64,000 nucleotides of DNA, from NCBI RefSeq assembly GCF_021172065.1, contig NZ_CP087880.1:803111-867110 (forward strand), in the 5' to 3' direction. The notes beneath the pieces were generated by a model. That model saw nothing but the letters and a program-made list of their open reading frames with translations. It ran no database searches and had not been told where the DNA came from. Both the position numbers and the translations under genes were made by a program. Positions within the stretch are counted from its first letter, which is position 1. Every line of letters starts with the position of its first letter. The DNA is from Pseudocitrobacter corydidari (GTDB lineage Bacteria > Pseudomonadota > Gammaproteobacteria > Enterobacterales > Enterobacteriaceae). Shown in pieces: positions 1 to 10,050 of this stretch.

Positions 1-154
1 CATGACGTTACAACGCGTCGATCGCCCAACCATCGAGTGTATCGCTGCGCTGGAGAAAAAACCGCTGGCGAGCGCGTTACCGACAGAATTGCCAGCCACG
101 CAGCCGGAAACACAATCCAGCAGCGTGCCGGCGGATATCGTTCCCATCAAATAA
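1..154 (+). CDS. yedD: YedD family lipoprotein, C-terminal fragment
   Basis: Only the last 50 codons or so are inside the window, reading in frame from base 2 to a TAA at 152-154 and ending in ...PADIVPIK. In E. coli yedD lies directly beyond amyA and converges on it, which is the arrangement here. The identification rests on that synteny and on the resemblance of the tail (RPTIECIAALEKKP) to what I remember of YedD, a small uncharacterised outer-membrane lipoprotein. The signal peptide and lipobox are outside the window, so they cannot be checked. Confidence 0.65.
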   Translation, partial: MTLQRVDRPTIECIAALEKKPLASALPTELPATQPETQSSSVPADIVPIK

Positions 155-161
155 GCATTCT

Positions 162-190
162 CCCGGCGGTCGTCCCGCCGGGTCTGTTTT
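162..190. terminator. Bidirectional terminator between yedD and amyA
   Basis: A perfect 8-bp stem (CCCGGCGG 162-169 / CCGCCGGG 175-182) with a 5-nt loop is followed on the + strand by TCTGTTTT. It sits between the convergent yedD and amyA stops and would serve both. Confidence 0.75.
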
Positions 191-1676
191 ACAGCACATC
201 CTCCAGTACCCATACGCTCACGCTTCCACCCTTACAGGTGAAGGTTGCGCTGCCCGCCTCGTCGGTCTCAACAATTTCTTCCCGGTTATTGAGGAAATCC
301 TTCCAGCGTTTGTTGCCGTAATTTTCGCCAAGCGTAATGGTTTTTTCGCCATCGTCGCCGTTAGACAGGACCACCACGCACCCCGGCGCGTCGTCAGTGC
401 CGCTGCGGCTGAAGGCGATGCAGTTGGGATGATCGAACCACAGGGTTTGTACGCCGTGGGCGAAACGCTGGCGCGCGTCGATTAGCTCATGCAGTTGTTC
501 AATGACCGGCATATCGATGGTGTAGGTTTCGCCATCGCCGCCGGTATCTTCGTAGTGCGCGCCGAAAAGATCGGGATAAAAGACCGAAGGCACGCCGTTC
601 TCCCGCAGCAGGATCAGCGCATAGGCCAGCGGTTTAAACCAGGCTTCAACCGGCGCTTCCAGTGCCTGAAGCGGTTGGGTATCGTGGTTGGCGACCAGCG
701 TTACCGCGTGGAACGGATCGGCTTCCACCAGCGTGCCGGTGAAAATCTGGCTCATGTCGTAATCCGCGCCCATGCGTGAGGCTTCATGAAAATGCATCTG
801 CAATGGCGCATCGAACAGCATCGTCTGGCCGTCGACCTGATCGATATACTGTTGCAGTTTGTCCACTTCATGCGACCAGTACTCGGCCACAATAAAGAGC
901 GGTTTGGGCGCCACTTCCTGGACGTGCTCAATCCACTCTTTATAGAACCAGGCCGGAATATGTTTTACCGCGTCGAGACGGAAACCGTCGCAGTGGGTTT
1001 GATCCATCACCCAGCGCGCCCAGTATTTGATCTCTTCAGTGACTGCGTGATTACGAAAATCGATATTTTCGCCCATCAGGTAGTCAAAGTTACCCATCTC
1101 ATCATCAACCTGATCGTTCCAGCCTTCGCCGGTATAGTCGTTGACGATTTTGAAAATACCGTCTTCATTCGGGTCCTCAATATGATCGATCCCGCTGAAG
1201 CATTTATAATCCCAGATAAATTTTGAATATTGCCCTGCGCGAACAGGGAAGGTGTAGCGCGTCCAGGCTTCACACTCCACAATCTCTTCATCGATCTGCG
1301 TGCGATCGTCCTGATTAACCCGCTGCACGCGAATGCGCTCTTTCTCATCCGCCCCCATTTTGTGGTTGACCACCACGTCCAGCAGTACGGCGATATCGTG
1401 CTTTTTAAGGGCATCGATAGCTGCCAGTAGCTGGCCCTTGTCACCATATTTAGTGGCAACGCTGCCTTTTTGATCAAACTCGCCTAAATCGAACAGATCG
1501 TAGCTGTCATAGCCCACAGAATAGCCGCCTGACGCGCCTTTATAGGCGGGCGGCAGCCAGATCATATTGATACCGATTTCATTCAGATTCGGCGCAAGCG
1601 CCTCAACTTCGGGCCATAACTCGCCGCCCGTGGGGTAATACCAATGAAAGCACTGCAAGAGGGTGGGGTTGCGCAT
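189..1676 (-). CDS. amyA: Cytoplasmic alpha-amylase
   Basis: A 495-residue GH13 alpha-amylase, the same length as E. coli AmyA. It hydrolyses alpha-1,4 bonds of maltodextrin and starch. There is no signal peptide, consistent with the cytoplasmic enzyme. Family motifs are in order: DVVVNH at 100-105, GFRLDAVKH with the nucleophile D235, VAEYW with the acid/base E265, and VANHDT with D332. The start was set at the [10 protein letters not shown] methionine, which has GGAG 10-12 nt upstream; a further in-frame extension of nine codons lacks family support. Located downstream of fliT on the same strand, as in E. coli, but separated by a gap and probably transcribed on its own. Confidence 0.97.
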   Translation of the reverse strand: MRNPTLLQCFHWYYPTGGELWPEVEALAPNLNEIGINMIWLPPAYKGASGGYSVGYDSYDLFDLGEFDQKGSVATKYGDKGQLLAAIDALKKHDIAVLLDVVVNHKMGADEKERIRVQRVNQDDRTQIDEEIVECEAWTRYTFPVRAGQYSKFIWDYKCFSGIDHIEDPNEDGIFKIVNDYTGEGWNDQVDDEMGNFDYLMGENIDFRNHAVTEEIKYWARWVMDQTHCDGFRLDAVKHIPAWFYKEWIEHVQEVAPKPLFIVAEYWSHEVDKLQQYIDQVDGQTMLFDAPLQMHFHEASRMGADYDMSQIFTGTLVEADPFHAVTLVANHDTQPLQALEAPVEAWFKPLAYALILLRENGVPSVFYPDLFGAHYEDTGGDGETYTIDMPVIEQLHELIDARQRFAHGVQTLWFDHPNCIAFSRSGTDDAPGCVVVLSNGDDGEKTITLGENYGNKRWKDFLNNREEIVETDEAGSATFTCKGGSVSVWVLEDVL

Positions 1677-1761
1677 ACCTGTTCTCCGTGAAAGGCGACA
1701 CAAGTACTATAAGTGGGAAATGCGCGCGGCGCGAGATTTGCGCAATTTCACGCCGCGAAGG

Positions 1762-2136
1762 TTAATGGCTGGTGTCGTTACTGCTTTGTGGCACCAGAAC
1801 ATGTCCCCCCTGGTTACCATACGTTGTCAGTACCGATTTTTGCATGGAAGACTGCCCAACGAGCGTGGCCAGCTCATCCATCCGCAGCTGTAAGCGGCGT
1901 TTCACTTCAGACTCGTTATCCAGCACGGCGCGCAATAGCGGGCGAAGCTGGTCCTGAATGGCGCTCGATGGCGGATTCTGCTGGGTGAGCTCCGCGACCT
2001 GATGCACCGCACGCACGTACTCCATCTCGCTGGCGATCAATTCATCCCACAAACCCTCTGTGGCAAGGCGGAGCATTATTTTGCTTTTCTCAACCAACTG
2101 CTGCCAGGCAATATACAAGTGCGGTGCGTGGTTCAT
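1762..2136 (-). CDS. fliT: Flagellar export chaperone for FliD and FlhDC antagonist
   Basis: 124 residues, close to the roughly 121-122 of E. coli/Salmonella FliT. It is predicted mostly helical. In the family, FliT binds the C-terminal end of the cap protein FliD before export; when FliD has been secreted, free FliT binds FlhC and dampens class 2 transcription. It is the last gene of fliD-fliS-fliT: its ATG (2134-2136) shares one base with the fliS stop, so translation is coupled. The Ser/Thr/Gln-rich tail (residues 95-124) is slightly longer than I remember for E. coli. Confidence 0.93.
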   Translation of the reverse strand: MNHAPHLYIAWQQLVEKSKIMLRLATEGLWDELIASEMEYVRAVHQVAELTQQNPPSSAIQDQLRPLLRAVLDNESEVKRRLQLRMDELATLVGQSSMQKSVLTTYGNQGGHVLVPQSSNDTSH

Positions 2137-2546
2137 TAGACGGCGTCCTGAATCAAGTTAGGCGTAAGTAACGACTCCTTCCAGGCGTCTGCAATATTGC
2201 GCAGCAAGCCTTCCACTTCCTCAACGGCGGCAACATCGTTGTGCAGATTAGCCTGCAACAGGCGTCGTACCATGTAGCTGTACAGCGACACGAGATTCAG
2301 GGTGAGTTCATCACGGCTGTTCTCATCGAGCCCCACTTTCAGGCCGTTTTCGATAATGTTGATGGCCTTCGACAGCGAGAGACCTTTTCCTTCCAGCTGA
2401 TTGTCCTGCATAAACAGGCGAGCGCGAACCAGCGCGCTGAGCGCCCCGTCAAACAGCATGGTCACCAGCTGCGACTGACTGGCGCTCATGACTGCGCTCT
2501 CTACTCCGATTTGTGCGTAGGCCTGCGTGCCTTTTGCGCCGTACAT
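2136..2546 (-). CDS. fliS: Flagellin export chaperone FliS
   Basis: 136 residues, the usual FliS length. It starts [19 protein letters not shown], the typical N-terminus containing the conserved Tyr and 'AYAQIGVES' segment. FliS caps the C-terminal D0 region of flagellin in the cytoplasm, prevents premature polymerisation and delivers it to FlhA. The helical bundle core ([12 protein letters not shown], residues 25-36) is present. It follows fliD by 15 nt and overlaps fliT by one base, so it is an internal gene of the sigma-28-driven fliDST operon. Confidence 0.97.
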   Translation of the reverse strand: MYGAKGTQAYAQIGVESAVMSASQSQLVTMLFDGALSALVRARLFMQDNQLEGKGLSLSKAINIIENGLKVGLDENSRDELTLNLVSLYSYMVRRLLQANLHNDVAAVEEVEGLLRNIADAWKESLLTPNLIQDAV

Positions 2547-2561
2547 GTCGTCTCCTGCTAA

Positions 2562-3971
2562 TTATTTAGAGTTGCTGCTGGACGTATCGAACTGCTGCGT
2601 CAGATAGCTGCTGGTCGAGTTCAGGGAGTTCATCAGCACGTCCAGTTGGGTGAACTGCGCTTTGTAGCGCGCCATCATCGTGTCGATACGATCGCTGGCG
2701 GCGTTGTACTGATCCGTCAGATTATTCAGGGTTTTACTGACGCCATCTTTCGCCGCCTGGATAATCCCGGTGGTAGAGAGCCAACTGGTCAGGTTGTTGC
2801 CGATGGTCGTGGTGACGCCGGTATTTTTGCCGTCGCCGATAAACATATCGCCCACGCCGGAGGCATCTTTTTTCAGCGCCGCCTGCAGTTTGTCGGTCGA
2901 CAGTTCGAGCTTGCCGGTGCTGGCGTCGGTGGTGATGCCAATCTGCGACAACGTTTTGTAATCGGAACTACTGTGGGTATTACCCAGCAGGGTTTTCAGC
3001 TGCGTTTGAATCGTGCGCAGCGTGGAGTCGCCCAGTAGCGCGCCGTTGCTGGTATCCTGACTGTCGGCGCCTGCATCCACGGCGGTATATTTGGTCAGGC
3101 TGCTGAAGGTGTCCTGCAACGCGTTATAGGCATCCACCCACGCTTTAATCGCGCTTTCCGCTTTCGAGGTGTCTTTGGTGATGGTCAGCGTCTGGTTGCC
3201 GGTGGTGACATCATTCAGGTTGAGGGTGATATCTTCCAGCGCATCGCTGATAGTGTTGCTGCTGTTTTCAATCGCAACGTTGTTGACCGTCAGTTTGGCG
3301 TTCTGTGCGGTGACGCTCTCTTCCATGCCGTTGCTGGACGCGGCGGGGTCATAGCCCATAAAGCTTTGCAGGGCGCTATCACCGCTCACGCTCAGGGTCA
3401 TCGCATTGTCGCTGCCCGTATCGTTCGAGGTGACCGACAGACGATACTGACCGTTGCCGACGTTGATAATACTGGCGCTGACGCCTGCTTTGGCATTGTT
3501 GATGGCATCGCGGATACCGGTCAGCGAGGAGTTGGCCGCGCTGATATCAATGGTTACCGGATCTTTTCCGCCGCCCTGCTGGATAGTCAGCACGCTGTCG
3601 CTGCTGGCAATGGCGGTTTTGGTGTCGGTCTGGCTGTTTTTGGTGGTCAGCGTTTGCGCCTGCGCCAACTGTGTGATGCTGATGGTGTATTTCCCGGCAA
3701 TCGCGCTTCCGGTGGTGGTGGCGCTGAACGCGGTGCTGCTGCTGGTGGTTGAGGTGGCGGTAAACAGGTCGGCTTTATTCAGCGCAGTGTTGGCGGTCTG
3801 GAAGGTTTCCAGCGCACTTTTTAATGTGCCGTAGGCGCTTAGCTTCGCGGTATATGAACTCTGCTGCGTTGAAATTGGCGTCAGCGTCGATTTTTGCGCC
3901 GCTTCAAGACTGTCCAGAATGCCGCTCAGATCCAAACCCGACCCGACGCCCAGCGTTGAAATACTTGCCAT
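2562..3971 (-). CDS. fliD: Flagellar filament cap protein (HAP2)
   Basis: 469 residues, compared with about 468 in E. coli. FliD forms the pentameric cap that folds exported flagellin at the filament tip. The N-terminus MASISTLGVGSGLDLSGILD and the coiled C-terminal helix (about 415-469, rich in heptad Leu/Met and ending TSSSNSK) are the conserved D0/D1 parts. The middle is Ser/Thr/Asp-rich and variable, as in other enteric FliD. It is divergent from fliC and first in the fliDST operon, with its own sigma-28 promoter 44-70 nt upstream. Confidence 0.97.
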   Translation of the reverse strand: MASISTLGVGSGLDLSGILDSLEAAQKSTLTPISTQQSSYTAKLSAYGTLKSALETFQTANTALNKADLFTATSTTSSSTAFSATTTGSAIAGKYTISITQLAQAQTLTTKNSQTDTKTAIASSDSVLTIQQGGGKDPVTIDISAANSSLTGIRDAINNAKAGVSASIINVGNGQYRLSVTSNDTGSDNAMTLSVSGDSALQSFMGYDPAASSNGMEESVTAQNAKLTVNNVAIENSSNTISDALEDITLNLNDVTTGNQTLTITKDTSKAESAIKAWVDAYNALQDTFSSLTKYTAVDAGADSQDTSNGALLGDSTLRTIQTQLKTLLGNTHSSSDYKTLSQIGITTDASTGKLELSTDKLQAALKKDASGVGDMFIGDGKNTGVTTTIGNNLTSWLSTTGIIQAAKDGVSKTLNNLTDQYNAASDRIDTMMARYKAQFTQLDVLMNSLNSTSSYLTQQFDTSSSNSK

Positions 3972-4014
3972 TATGAATTCCTTAATCGTGTGACACGTAG
4001 AACGAATACCGGGG

Positions 4015-4041
4015 TTATCGGCGGGATTGGCACAAAGTTTA
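4015..4041 (-). promoter_or_regulatory. Sigma-28 promoter of fliDST
   Basis: Read on the - strand: TAAACTTT (4041-4034), 11 nt, then GCCGATAA (4022-4015). The FliA consensus is TAAAGTTT-N11-GCCGATAA, so there is one mismatch in 16. It points into fliD and lies back to back with the fliC promoter. Confidence 0.9.
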
Positions 4042-4115
4042 CGATTAATTTTGCTTATTTAATGGCGAGAATAGGGCGGTGTGAGGAGAGTATTTCGACG
4101 GCTAGAAAATAATTC

Positions 4116-4142
4116 TAAAGGTTGTGAGTGACCAGACGATAA
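4116..4142 (+). promoter_or_regulatory. Sigma-28 promoter of fliC
   Basis: TAAAGGTT (4116-4123), 11-nt spacer, GACGATAA (4135-4142): two mismatches to the FliA consensus in the usual geometry. It leaves a 5' UTR of roughly 70 nt before the fliC ATG. Confidence 0.88.
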
Positions 4143-4218
4143 CAGGTTTGACGGCGACGAAGCCGAAGGGTGGAAGCCCAATACCTAAACCGTAGACTTG
4201 AAAACAGGAAAAGAAATC

Positions 4219-5931
4219 ATGGCACAAGTCATTAACACCAACAGCCTCTCGCTGATCACTCAGAACAACATCAACAAAAACCAGTCTGCTCTGTCGACGT
4301 CTATCGAGCGTCTGTCTTCCGGTCTGCGTATTAACAGCGCAAAGGATGATGCAGCGGGCCAGGCCATTGCTAACCGTTTCACCGCTAATATCAAAGGCCT
4401 GACTCAGGCTGCACGTAACGCCAACGACGGTATTTCTCTGGCGCAGACCACGGAAGGCGCGTTGTCTGAGATTAACAACAACTTGCAGCGTATCCGTGAA
4501 CTGACCGTTCAGGCGTCTACCGGTACTAACTCTGATTCTGACCTGAACTCCATTCAGGACGAAATTAAATCTCGTCTGGATGAAATTGACCGCGTATCTG
4601 GGCAGACCCAGTTCAACGGCGTGAACGTGCTGTCCAAAGACGGTTCAATGAAAATTCAGGTTGGCGCAAATGATGGTGAAACCATCACCATCGATCTGAA
4701 AAAAATCGATTCTTCTACATTGAAGCTGACCAGCTTCAATGTTAACGGTAAAGGCGCTGTTGATAATGCGAAAGCCACTGAAGCAGATCTGACTGCTGCG
4801 GGCTTCTCCCAAGGTGCAGTCGTCAGTGGCAACAGCACCTGGACTAAATCTACTGTTACTACCTTTAATGCAGCAACAGCTACCGACGTGCTGGCTAGCG
4901 TTAGCGGCGGCAGCACTATTAGCGGTTATACCGGTACAAACAATGGCTTAGGCGTAGCGGCTTCTACTGCATATACCTACAACGCAACCAGCAAGTCTTA
5001 TTCATTTGACGCAACCGCACTTACCAATGGCGATGGTACTGGGGCCACCACTAAAGTTGCTGATGTGCTGAAAGCATATGCAGCAAACGGTGATAACACG
5101 GCTCAGATCTCCATCGGCGGAAGCGCTCAGGACGTTAAAATTGCCAGCGATGGCACCCTGACTGACGTCAATGGCGATGCTTTATATATTGGTTCTGACG
5201 GCAATCTGACTAAAAACCAGGCCGGCGGCCCAGATGCGGCAACGTTGGACGGTATTTTCAACGGTGCGAATGGTAATGCAGCAGTTGATGCGAAGATTAC
5301 CTTCGGAAGCGGCATGACCGTTGACTTCACCCAGGCTACCAACAATGTGGATATTAAGGGCGCGACGATATCCGCAGAAGATATGGACACTGCGTTAACC
5401 GGGCAGGCTTATACCGTAGCTAATGGCGCAAAGTCTTATGACGTTGCCGCTGGTGGTGCAGTAACCGCTACTACAGGTGGCGCTACCGTAAATGTTGATG
5501 CTGATGGTGAACTGACGACTGCGACCAACAAGACTGTCACAGAAACTTATCACGAATTTGCTAACGGCAATATTCTGGATGATGACGGCGCGGCTCTGTA
5601 CAAAGCGGCTGACGGTTCTCTGACCACTGAAGCTACAGGTAAATCTGAAGCGACCACGGATCCGCTGAAGGCGCTGGACGATGCTATCGCATCTGTAGAC
5701 AAATTCCGCTCCTCCCTCGGTGCCGTTCAAAACCGTCTGGATTCTGCGGTCACCAACCTGAACAACACCACCACTAACCTGTCTGAAGCGCAGTCCCGTA
5801 TTCAGGATGCCGACTATGCGACCGAAGTGTCCAACATGTCGAAAGCGCAGATCATTCAGCAGGCCGGTAACTCCGTGCTGGCGAAAGCCAACCAGGTACC
5901 GCAGCAGGTTCTGTCTCTGCTGCAGGGCTAA
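4219..5931 (+). CDS. fliC: Flagellin
   Basis: 570 residues. It has the textbook conserved ends: N-terminal D0/D1 [20 protein letters not shown] through about residue 175, and C-terminal D1/D0 from about 485 to SLLQG. The centre (roughly 180-480) is rich in Thr/Ala/Gly/Asp and lacks Cys, and is the surface-exposed variable (H-antigen) region. The start was chosen at MAQV, preceded by AGGAAAA; the in-frame ATG-less extension upstream is not family-like. Monocistronic: sigma-28 promoter upstream, strong terminator 20 nt after the stop. In E. coli the 3' end of this mRNA also yields the sigma-28-dependent small RNA FliX; whether it does here cannot be told from sequence alone. Confidence 0.98.
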   Translation: MAQVINTNSLSLITQNNINKNQSALSTSIERLSSGLRINSAKDDAAGQAIANRFTANIKGLTQAARNANDGISLAQTTEGALSEINNNLQRIRELTVQASTGTNSDSDLNSIQDEIKSRLDEIDRVSGQTQFNGVNVLSKDGSMKIQVGANDGETITIDLKKIDSSTLKLTSFNVNGKGAVDNAKATEADLTAAGFSQGAVVSGNSTWTKSTVTTFNAATATDVLASVSGGSTISGYTGTNNGLGVAASTAYTYNATSKSYSFDATALTNGDGTGATTKVADVLKAYAANGDNTAQISIGGSAQDVKIASDGTLTDVNGDALYIGSDGNLTKNQAGGPDAATLDGIFNGANGNAAVDAKITFGSGMTVDFTQATNNVDIKGATISAEDMDTALTGQAYTVANGAKSYDVAAGGAVTATTGGATVNVDADGELTTATNKTVTETYHEFANGNILDDDGAALYKAADGSLTTEATGKSEATTDPLKALDDAIASVDKFRSSLGAVQNRLDSAVTNLNNTTTNLSEAQSRIQDADYATEVSNMSKAQIIQQAGNSVLAKANQVPQQVLSLLQG

Positions 5932-5950
5932 TCGCCTGAATGCCTCGCAA

Positions 5951-5972
5951 ACCCCGCTCCGGCGGGGTTTTT
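5951..5972 (+). terminator. fliC terminator
   Basis: ACCCCGC (5951-5957), loop TCCG, GCGGGGT (5962-5968), then a T run. A compact rho-independent terminator. Confidence 0.92.
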
Positions 5973-6060
5973 CACGTTTCCTCTTCCCCGACTGCGCAAA
6001 TAACCCCTCATTTCACCCACTATTCCCTCAATTAAAAATTATGCAGAAACGGATAATTAT

Positions 6061-6068
6061 GCCGATAA
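6061..6068 (+). promoter_or_regulatory. Sigma-28 -10 element upstream of fliA
   Basis: A perfect GCCGATAA 26 nt before the fliA GTG. The -35 position (about 6042-6049) is a poor match, as I recall for the E. coli fliA promoter, which also has an FlhDC-dependent sigma-70 start. Called on the -10 and the location only. Confidence 0.6.
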
Positions 6069-6093
6069 CTTAATTAATGCAGGGCTGTTTATC

Positions 6094-6816
6094 GTGAATT
6101 CACTCTATACCGCTGATGGTGTAATGGATAAACACTCGCTATGGCAACGTTACGTACCTCTGGTGCGCCATGAGGCACTGCGCCTTCAGGTGCGATTGCC
6201 GGCGAGTGTGGAACTTGACGATTTGCTCCAGGCGGGCGGCATAGGGTTATTGAATGCCGTTGAACGCTACGACGCTCTGCAGGGCACGGCATTTACCACT
6301 TACGCAGTGCAACGCATCCGTGGGGCGATGCTGGACGAACTACGCAGCCGAGACTGGGCACCGCGTAGCGTTCGGCGTAACGCGCGTGAAGTTGCGCAGG
6401 CGATGGGGCAACTGGAACAGGAACTGGGCCGTAACGCGACCGAAACAGAAGTTGCGCATCGGTTGGGCATTCCCGTTGAAGAGTACCGTCAGATGCTGCT
6501 CGATACCAATAATAGTCAGCTGTTCTCCTACGATGAGTGGCGGGAAGAGCATGGCGATAGCGTCGAGATGGTGACGGAGGCAAATCAGCAGGAAAACCCG
6601 CTACACCAATTGCTGGAGGGGAATCTCCGCCAGCGCGTGATGGAGGCCATCGAAGCCCTTCCTGAGCGGGAAAAATTGGTGCTGACGCTCTATTATCAGG
6701 AAGAGCTGAATCTGAAAGAGATTGGCGCGGTACTGGAAGTAGGGGAGTCGCGAGTCAGTCAGTTGCATAGCCAGGCAATCAAACGCCTGCGCACTAAGCT
6801 GGGTAAGCTTGAGTAA
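6094..6816 (+). CDS. fliA: Flagellar sigma factor sigma-28
   Basis: 240 residues starting at GTG (Val codon read as Met, as in E. coli fliA), MNSLYTADGVMDKHSLWQRY. It directs RNA polymerase to class 3 flagellar promoters and is held inactive by FlgM until the hook is finished. Region 2 (about 20-90, including LQAGGIGLLNAVERYD), region 3 (about 95-160) and region 4 with the helix-turn-helix LNLKEIGAVLEVGESRVSQL (about 205-225) are intact. Four matching target promoters occur in this window (fliC, fliD, motA, tar). fliZ follows 38 nt downstream in the same operon. Confidence 0.98.
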   Translation: MNSLYTADGVMDKHSLWQRYVPLVRHEALRLQVRLPASVELDDLLQAGGIGLLNAVERYDALQGTAFTTYAVQRIRGAMLDELRSRDWAPRSVRRNAREVAQAMGQLEQELGRNATETEVAHRLGIPVEEYRQMLLDTNNSQLFSYDEWREEHGDSVEMVTEANQQENPLHQLLEGNLRQRVMEAIEALPEREKLVLTLYYQEELNLKEIGAVLEVGESRVSQLHSQAIKRLRTKLGKLE

Positions 6817-6854
6817 TGCCGCATAAGAAATGATAACGTGGAGTTTTCATCACT

Positions 6855-7400
6855 ATGCAGCAATTAAAAAGACGGCCATTAAGCCGCTATCTTAAAGACT
6901 TTAAACACAGCCAAACACATTGTACTCACTGCCATAAAGCGCTCGATCGGGTGACGCTCGTCCGCCTTGGCGAAATCGTTAACAAGCTTGCCATCGCCCG
7001 CCTGGATATGCTGATGGACGAGGAAACATGGTTGCAGCAGCGTGGCGAGTGGGCTGCGCTATGCCGTTTCTGCGGCGACCTGCACTGCAAAGAGCAGAGT
7101 GATTTCTTCGATATCATCGGCTTTAAGCAGTTTCTCTTTGAACAGACCGAAATGAGCCCTGGCACGGTGCGCGAATATGTCGTGCGCTTACGGCGTCTGG
7201 GCGAGCATCTGGTTAAAAATAATATTCCCCGAAACCTGCTGCAGAAAGGCGCGCCGGATGAGATATTAATTCCCTGGCTGCCGCTGACCAGCACCAATAA
7301 TTATCGTATTGCGCTACGAAAATATACGCAATTTGTTAATCGGGCGGGCATGGCACCGGGTCAGAACCTCGCGTATCCCGCGAGCTCTGATATATATTAA
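6855..7400 (+). CDS. fliZ: FliZ, regulator of flagellar and sigma-S genes
   Basis: 181 residues. The core (CRFCGDLHCKEQSDFFDIIG and FKQFLFEQTEMSPGTVREYV) is nearly identical to E. coli FliZ. The helix 'MSPGTVREYVVRLRRLG' at about 108-124 resembles the alpha-helix by which FliZ binds sigma-S-type promoters. In E. coli, FliZ represses sigma-S genes in post-exponential phase; in Salmonella it prolongs FlhDC activity. Four Cys in the CxxC and CRFCG segments are conserved. The C-terminal stretch (about 140-181) diverges most. Second gene of the fliAZ operon. Confidence 0.94.
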   Translation: MQQLKRRPLSRYLKDFKHSQTHCTHCHKALDRVTLVRLGEIVNKLAIARLDMLMDEETWLQQRGEWAALCRFCGDLHCKEQSDFFDIIGFKQFLFEQTEMSPGTVREYVVRLRRLGEHLVKNNIPRNLLQKGAPDEILIPWLPLTSTNNYRIALRKYTQFVNRAGMAPGQNLAYPASSDIY

Positions 7401-7426
7401 AACGGAATAGCTTATAACTGTCTGGT

Positions 7427-7446
7427 GTTTGTCTGTTTTGACAAAC
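7427..7446. repeat. Inverted repeat between fliZ and fliY
   Basis: GTTTGTC (7427-7433) and GACAAAC (7440-7446) with a 6-nt loop, 40 nt before fliY. It could be an operator or an mRNA hairpin; there is no T run. Confidence 0.45.
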
Positions 7447-7485
7447 AGCCTACACTACAAAAAAAGCAATCTTTTCGGGGGTATA

Positions 7486-8286
7486 ATGAAATTAGCACTT
7501 TTCGGTCGTCAGGCGCTGATGGGCGTGATGGCAGTGGCTCTGATGGCAGGCGTCAGCGCGAACACCTTTGCAGCGGAAAATCTGCTTAACCAGGTGAAAG
7601 AGCGCGGCACGCTGCGCGTTGGCCTGGAAGGCACCTATCCGCCGTTCAGCTTCCAGGGTGACGATGGCAAACTGACCGGTTTTGAAGTCGATTTTGCTAA
7701 CGACCTGGCGAAACATTTGGGCGTAAAAGCGGACCTCAAACCGACCAAATGGGACGGGATGCTGGCATCGCTGGATTCCAAACGTATTGATGTGGCGATT
7801 AACCAGGTGACCATTTCACCTGAGCGTCAGAAAAAATATGATTTCTCTACCCCGTATACCATCTCCGGTATTCAGGCGCTGGTGAAAAAAGGCAATGAAG
7901 GTTCCATTAAAACCCCGGCTGACCTCAAAGGTAAAAAAGTGGGCGTCGGTCTGGGCACCAACTACGAAGAGTGGCTGCGTCAGAACGTGCAGGGCGTTGA
8001 TGTCCGCACCTATGATGATGACCCGACGAAATTCCAGGATCTGCGCGTAGGCCGTGTTGACGCCATTCTGGTTGACCGCCTGGCGGCGCTGGATATGGTG
8101 AAGAAAACCAATGACACGCTGGCCGTAACTGGTGAAGCATTCTCTCACCAGGAATCTGGCGTGGCGCTGCGCAAGGGCAATGAAGACCTGCTGAAAGCGA
8201 TTGATGGCGCGATCGATGCCATGCAGAAAGACGGCACCATGAAGGCGCTGTCTGAAAAATGGTTCGGCGCTGACGTCACCAAATAA
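7486..8286 (+). CDS. fliY: Cystine-binding periplasmic protein of the Tcy ABC importer
   Basis: 266 residues, the same length as E. coli FliY (TcyJ). It is a solute-binding protein family 3 member: signal peptide about 1-29 (MKLALFGRQALMGVMAVALM...NTFA/AE), then VKERGTLRVGLEGTYPPFSF and the ligand-binding lobes with DFSTPYTISG. It captures L-cystine (and diaminopimelate) in the periplasm for TcyL-TcyN. The start is the ATG inside 'gtataATG', preceded by GGGGG; the longer in-frame reading would spoil the signal peptide. It follows fliZ with an 85-nt gap. Despite the name it is not a flagellar part. Confidence 0.97.
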   Translation: MKLALFGRQALMGVMAVALMAGVSANTFAAENLLNQVKERGTLRVGLEGTYPPFSFQGDDGKLTGFEVDFANDLAKHLGVKADLKPTKWDGMLASLDSKRIDVAINQVTISPERQKKYDFSTPYTISGIQALVKKGNEGSIKTPADLKGKKVGVGLGTNYEEWLRQNVQGVDVRTYDDDPTKFQDLRVGRVDAILVDRLAALDMVKKTNDTLAVTGEAFSHQESGVALRKGNEDLLKAIDGAIDAMQKDGTMKALSEKWFGADVTK

Positions 8287-8298
8287 TCGAAGTTGCTT

Positions 8299-8328
8299 AA
8301 AAAAGGCGCTAACAGAGCGCCTTTTTTT
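8299..8328 (+). terminator. Terminator between fliY and dcyD
   Basis: GGCGCT (8305-8310), loop AACAG, AGCGCC (8316-8321), followed by T7 and preceded by an A run. It would separate the abundant binding-protein message from the downstream genes or attenuate read-through. Confidence 0.9.
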
Positions 8329-8367
8329 ATTTCCGCGGCAACTGGGTGCATAATCAAGAGAATTTAG

Positions 8368-9366
<999 letters not shown>

Positions 9367-9381
9367 CGTAGAAAAAGACTT

Positions 9382-10050
9382 ATGCAAGAGAGTATACAAC
9401 TGGTTGTTGATTCGCTGCCCTATCTGCTCAAAGGCGCGGTATTCACGCTGCAATTGAGTATTGGCGGCATGTTTTTTGGGTTGGTGCTGGGGTTCCTGCT
9501 GGCGCTGATGCGCATGTCGCAAGTCTGGCCGGTGCGCTGGCTGGCAAGATTCTACATCTCTATTTTTCGTGGAACGCCGCTTATCGCGCAGCTGTTTATG
9601 ATTTACTACGGGCTGCCGCAGTTTGGTATCGAATTAGATCCTATCCCGTCGGCGATGATCGGTCTGTCGCTGAACACGGCGGCGTATACGTCTGAAACGC
9701 TGCGCGCGGCGATCTCTTCTATCGATAAAGGCCAGTGGGAAGCTGCCGCCAGTATCGGGATGACGCCGTGGCAAACGCTGCGCCGGGCGATTCTGCCTCA
9801 GGCTGCGCGCGTTGCGCTGCCGCCGCTGTCGAACAGTTTTATTAGCCTGGTAAAAGATACCTCGCTTGCCGCGACGATTCAGGTGCCGGAGCTGTTCCGT
9901 CAGGCGCAGCTGATCACCTCGCGCACGCTGGAAGTGTTCACCATGTACCTTGCGGCGTCGTTGATCTACTGGGTGATGGCGACGGTGCTCTCCTCGCTGC
10001 AAAACTACTTTGAAAATCAGCTTAACCGCCAGGAGCGTGATCCAAAATGA
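9382..10050 (+). CDS. tcyL: Cystine ABC transporter permease
   Basis: 222 residues (YecS/TcyL). A HisM-type permease with about five transmembrane helices and the cytoplasmic EAA loop EAAASIGMTPWQTLRRAILP (about 114-133), where the ATPase docks. It works as the inner-membrane channel for FliY-delivered cystine. It overlaps tcyN by 4 nt (ATGA at 10047-10050). Confidence 0.97.
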   Translation: MQESIQLVVDSLPYLLKGAVFTLQLSIGGMFFGLVLGFLLALMRMSQVWPVRWLARFYISIFRGTPLIAQLFMIYYGLPQFGIELDPIPSAMIGLSLNTAAYTSETLRAAISSIDKGQWEAAASIGMTPWQTLRRAILPQAARVALPPLSNSFISLVKDTSLAATIQVPELFRQAQLITSRTLEVFTMYLAASLIYWVMATVLSSLQNYFENQLNRQERDPK

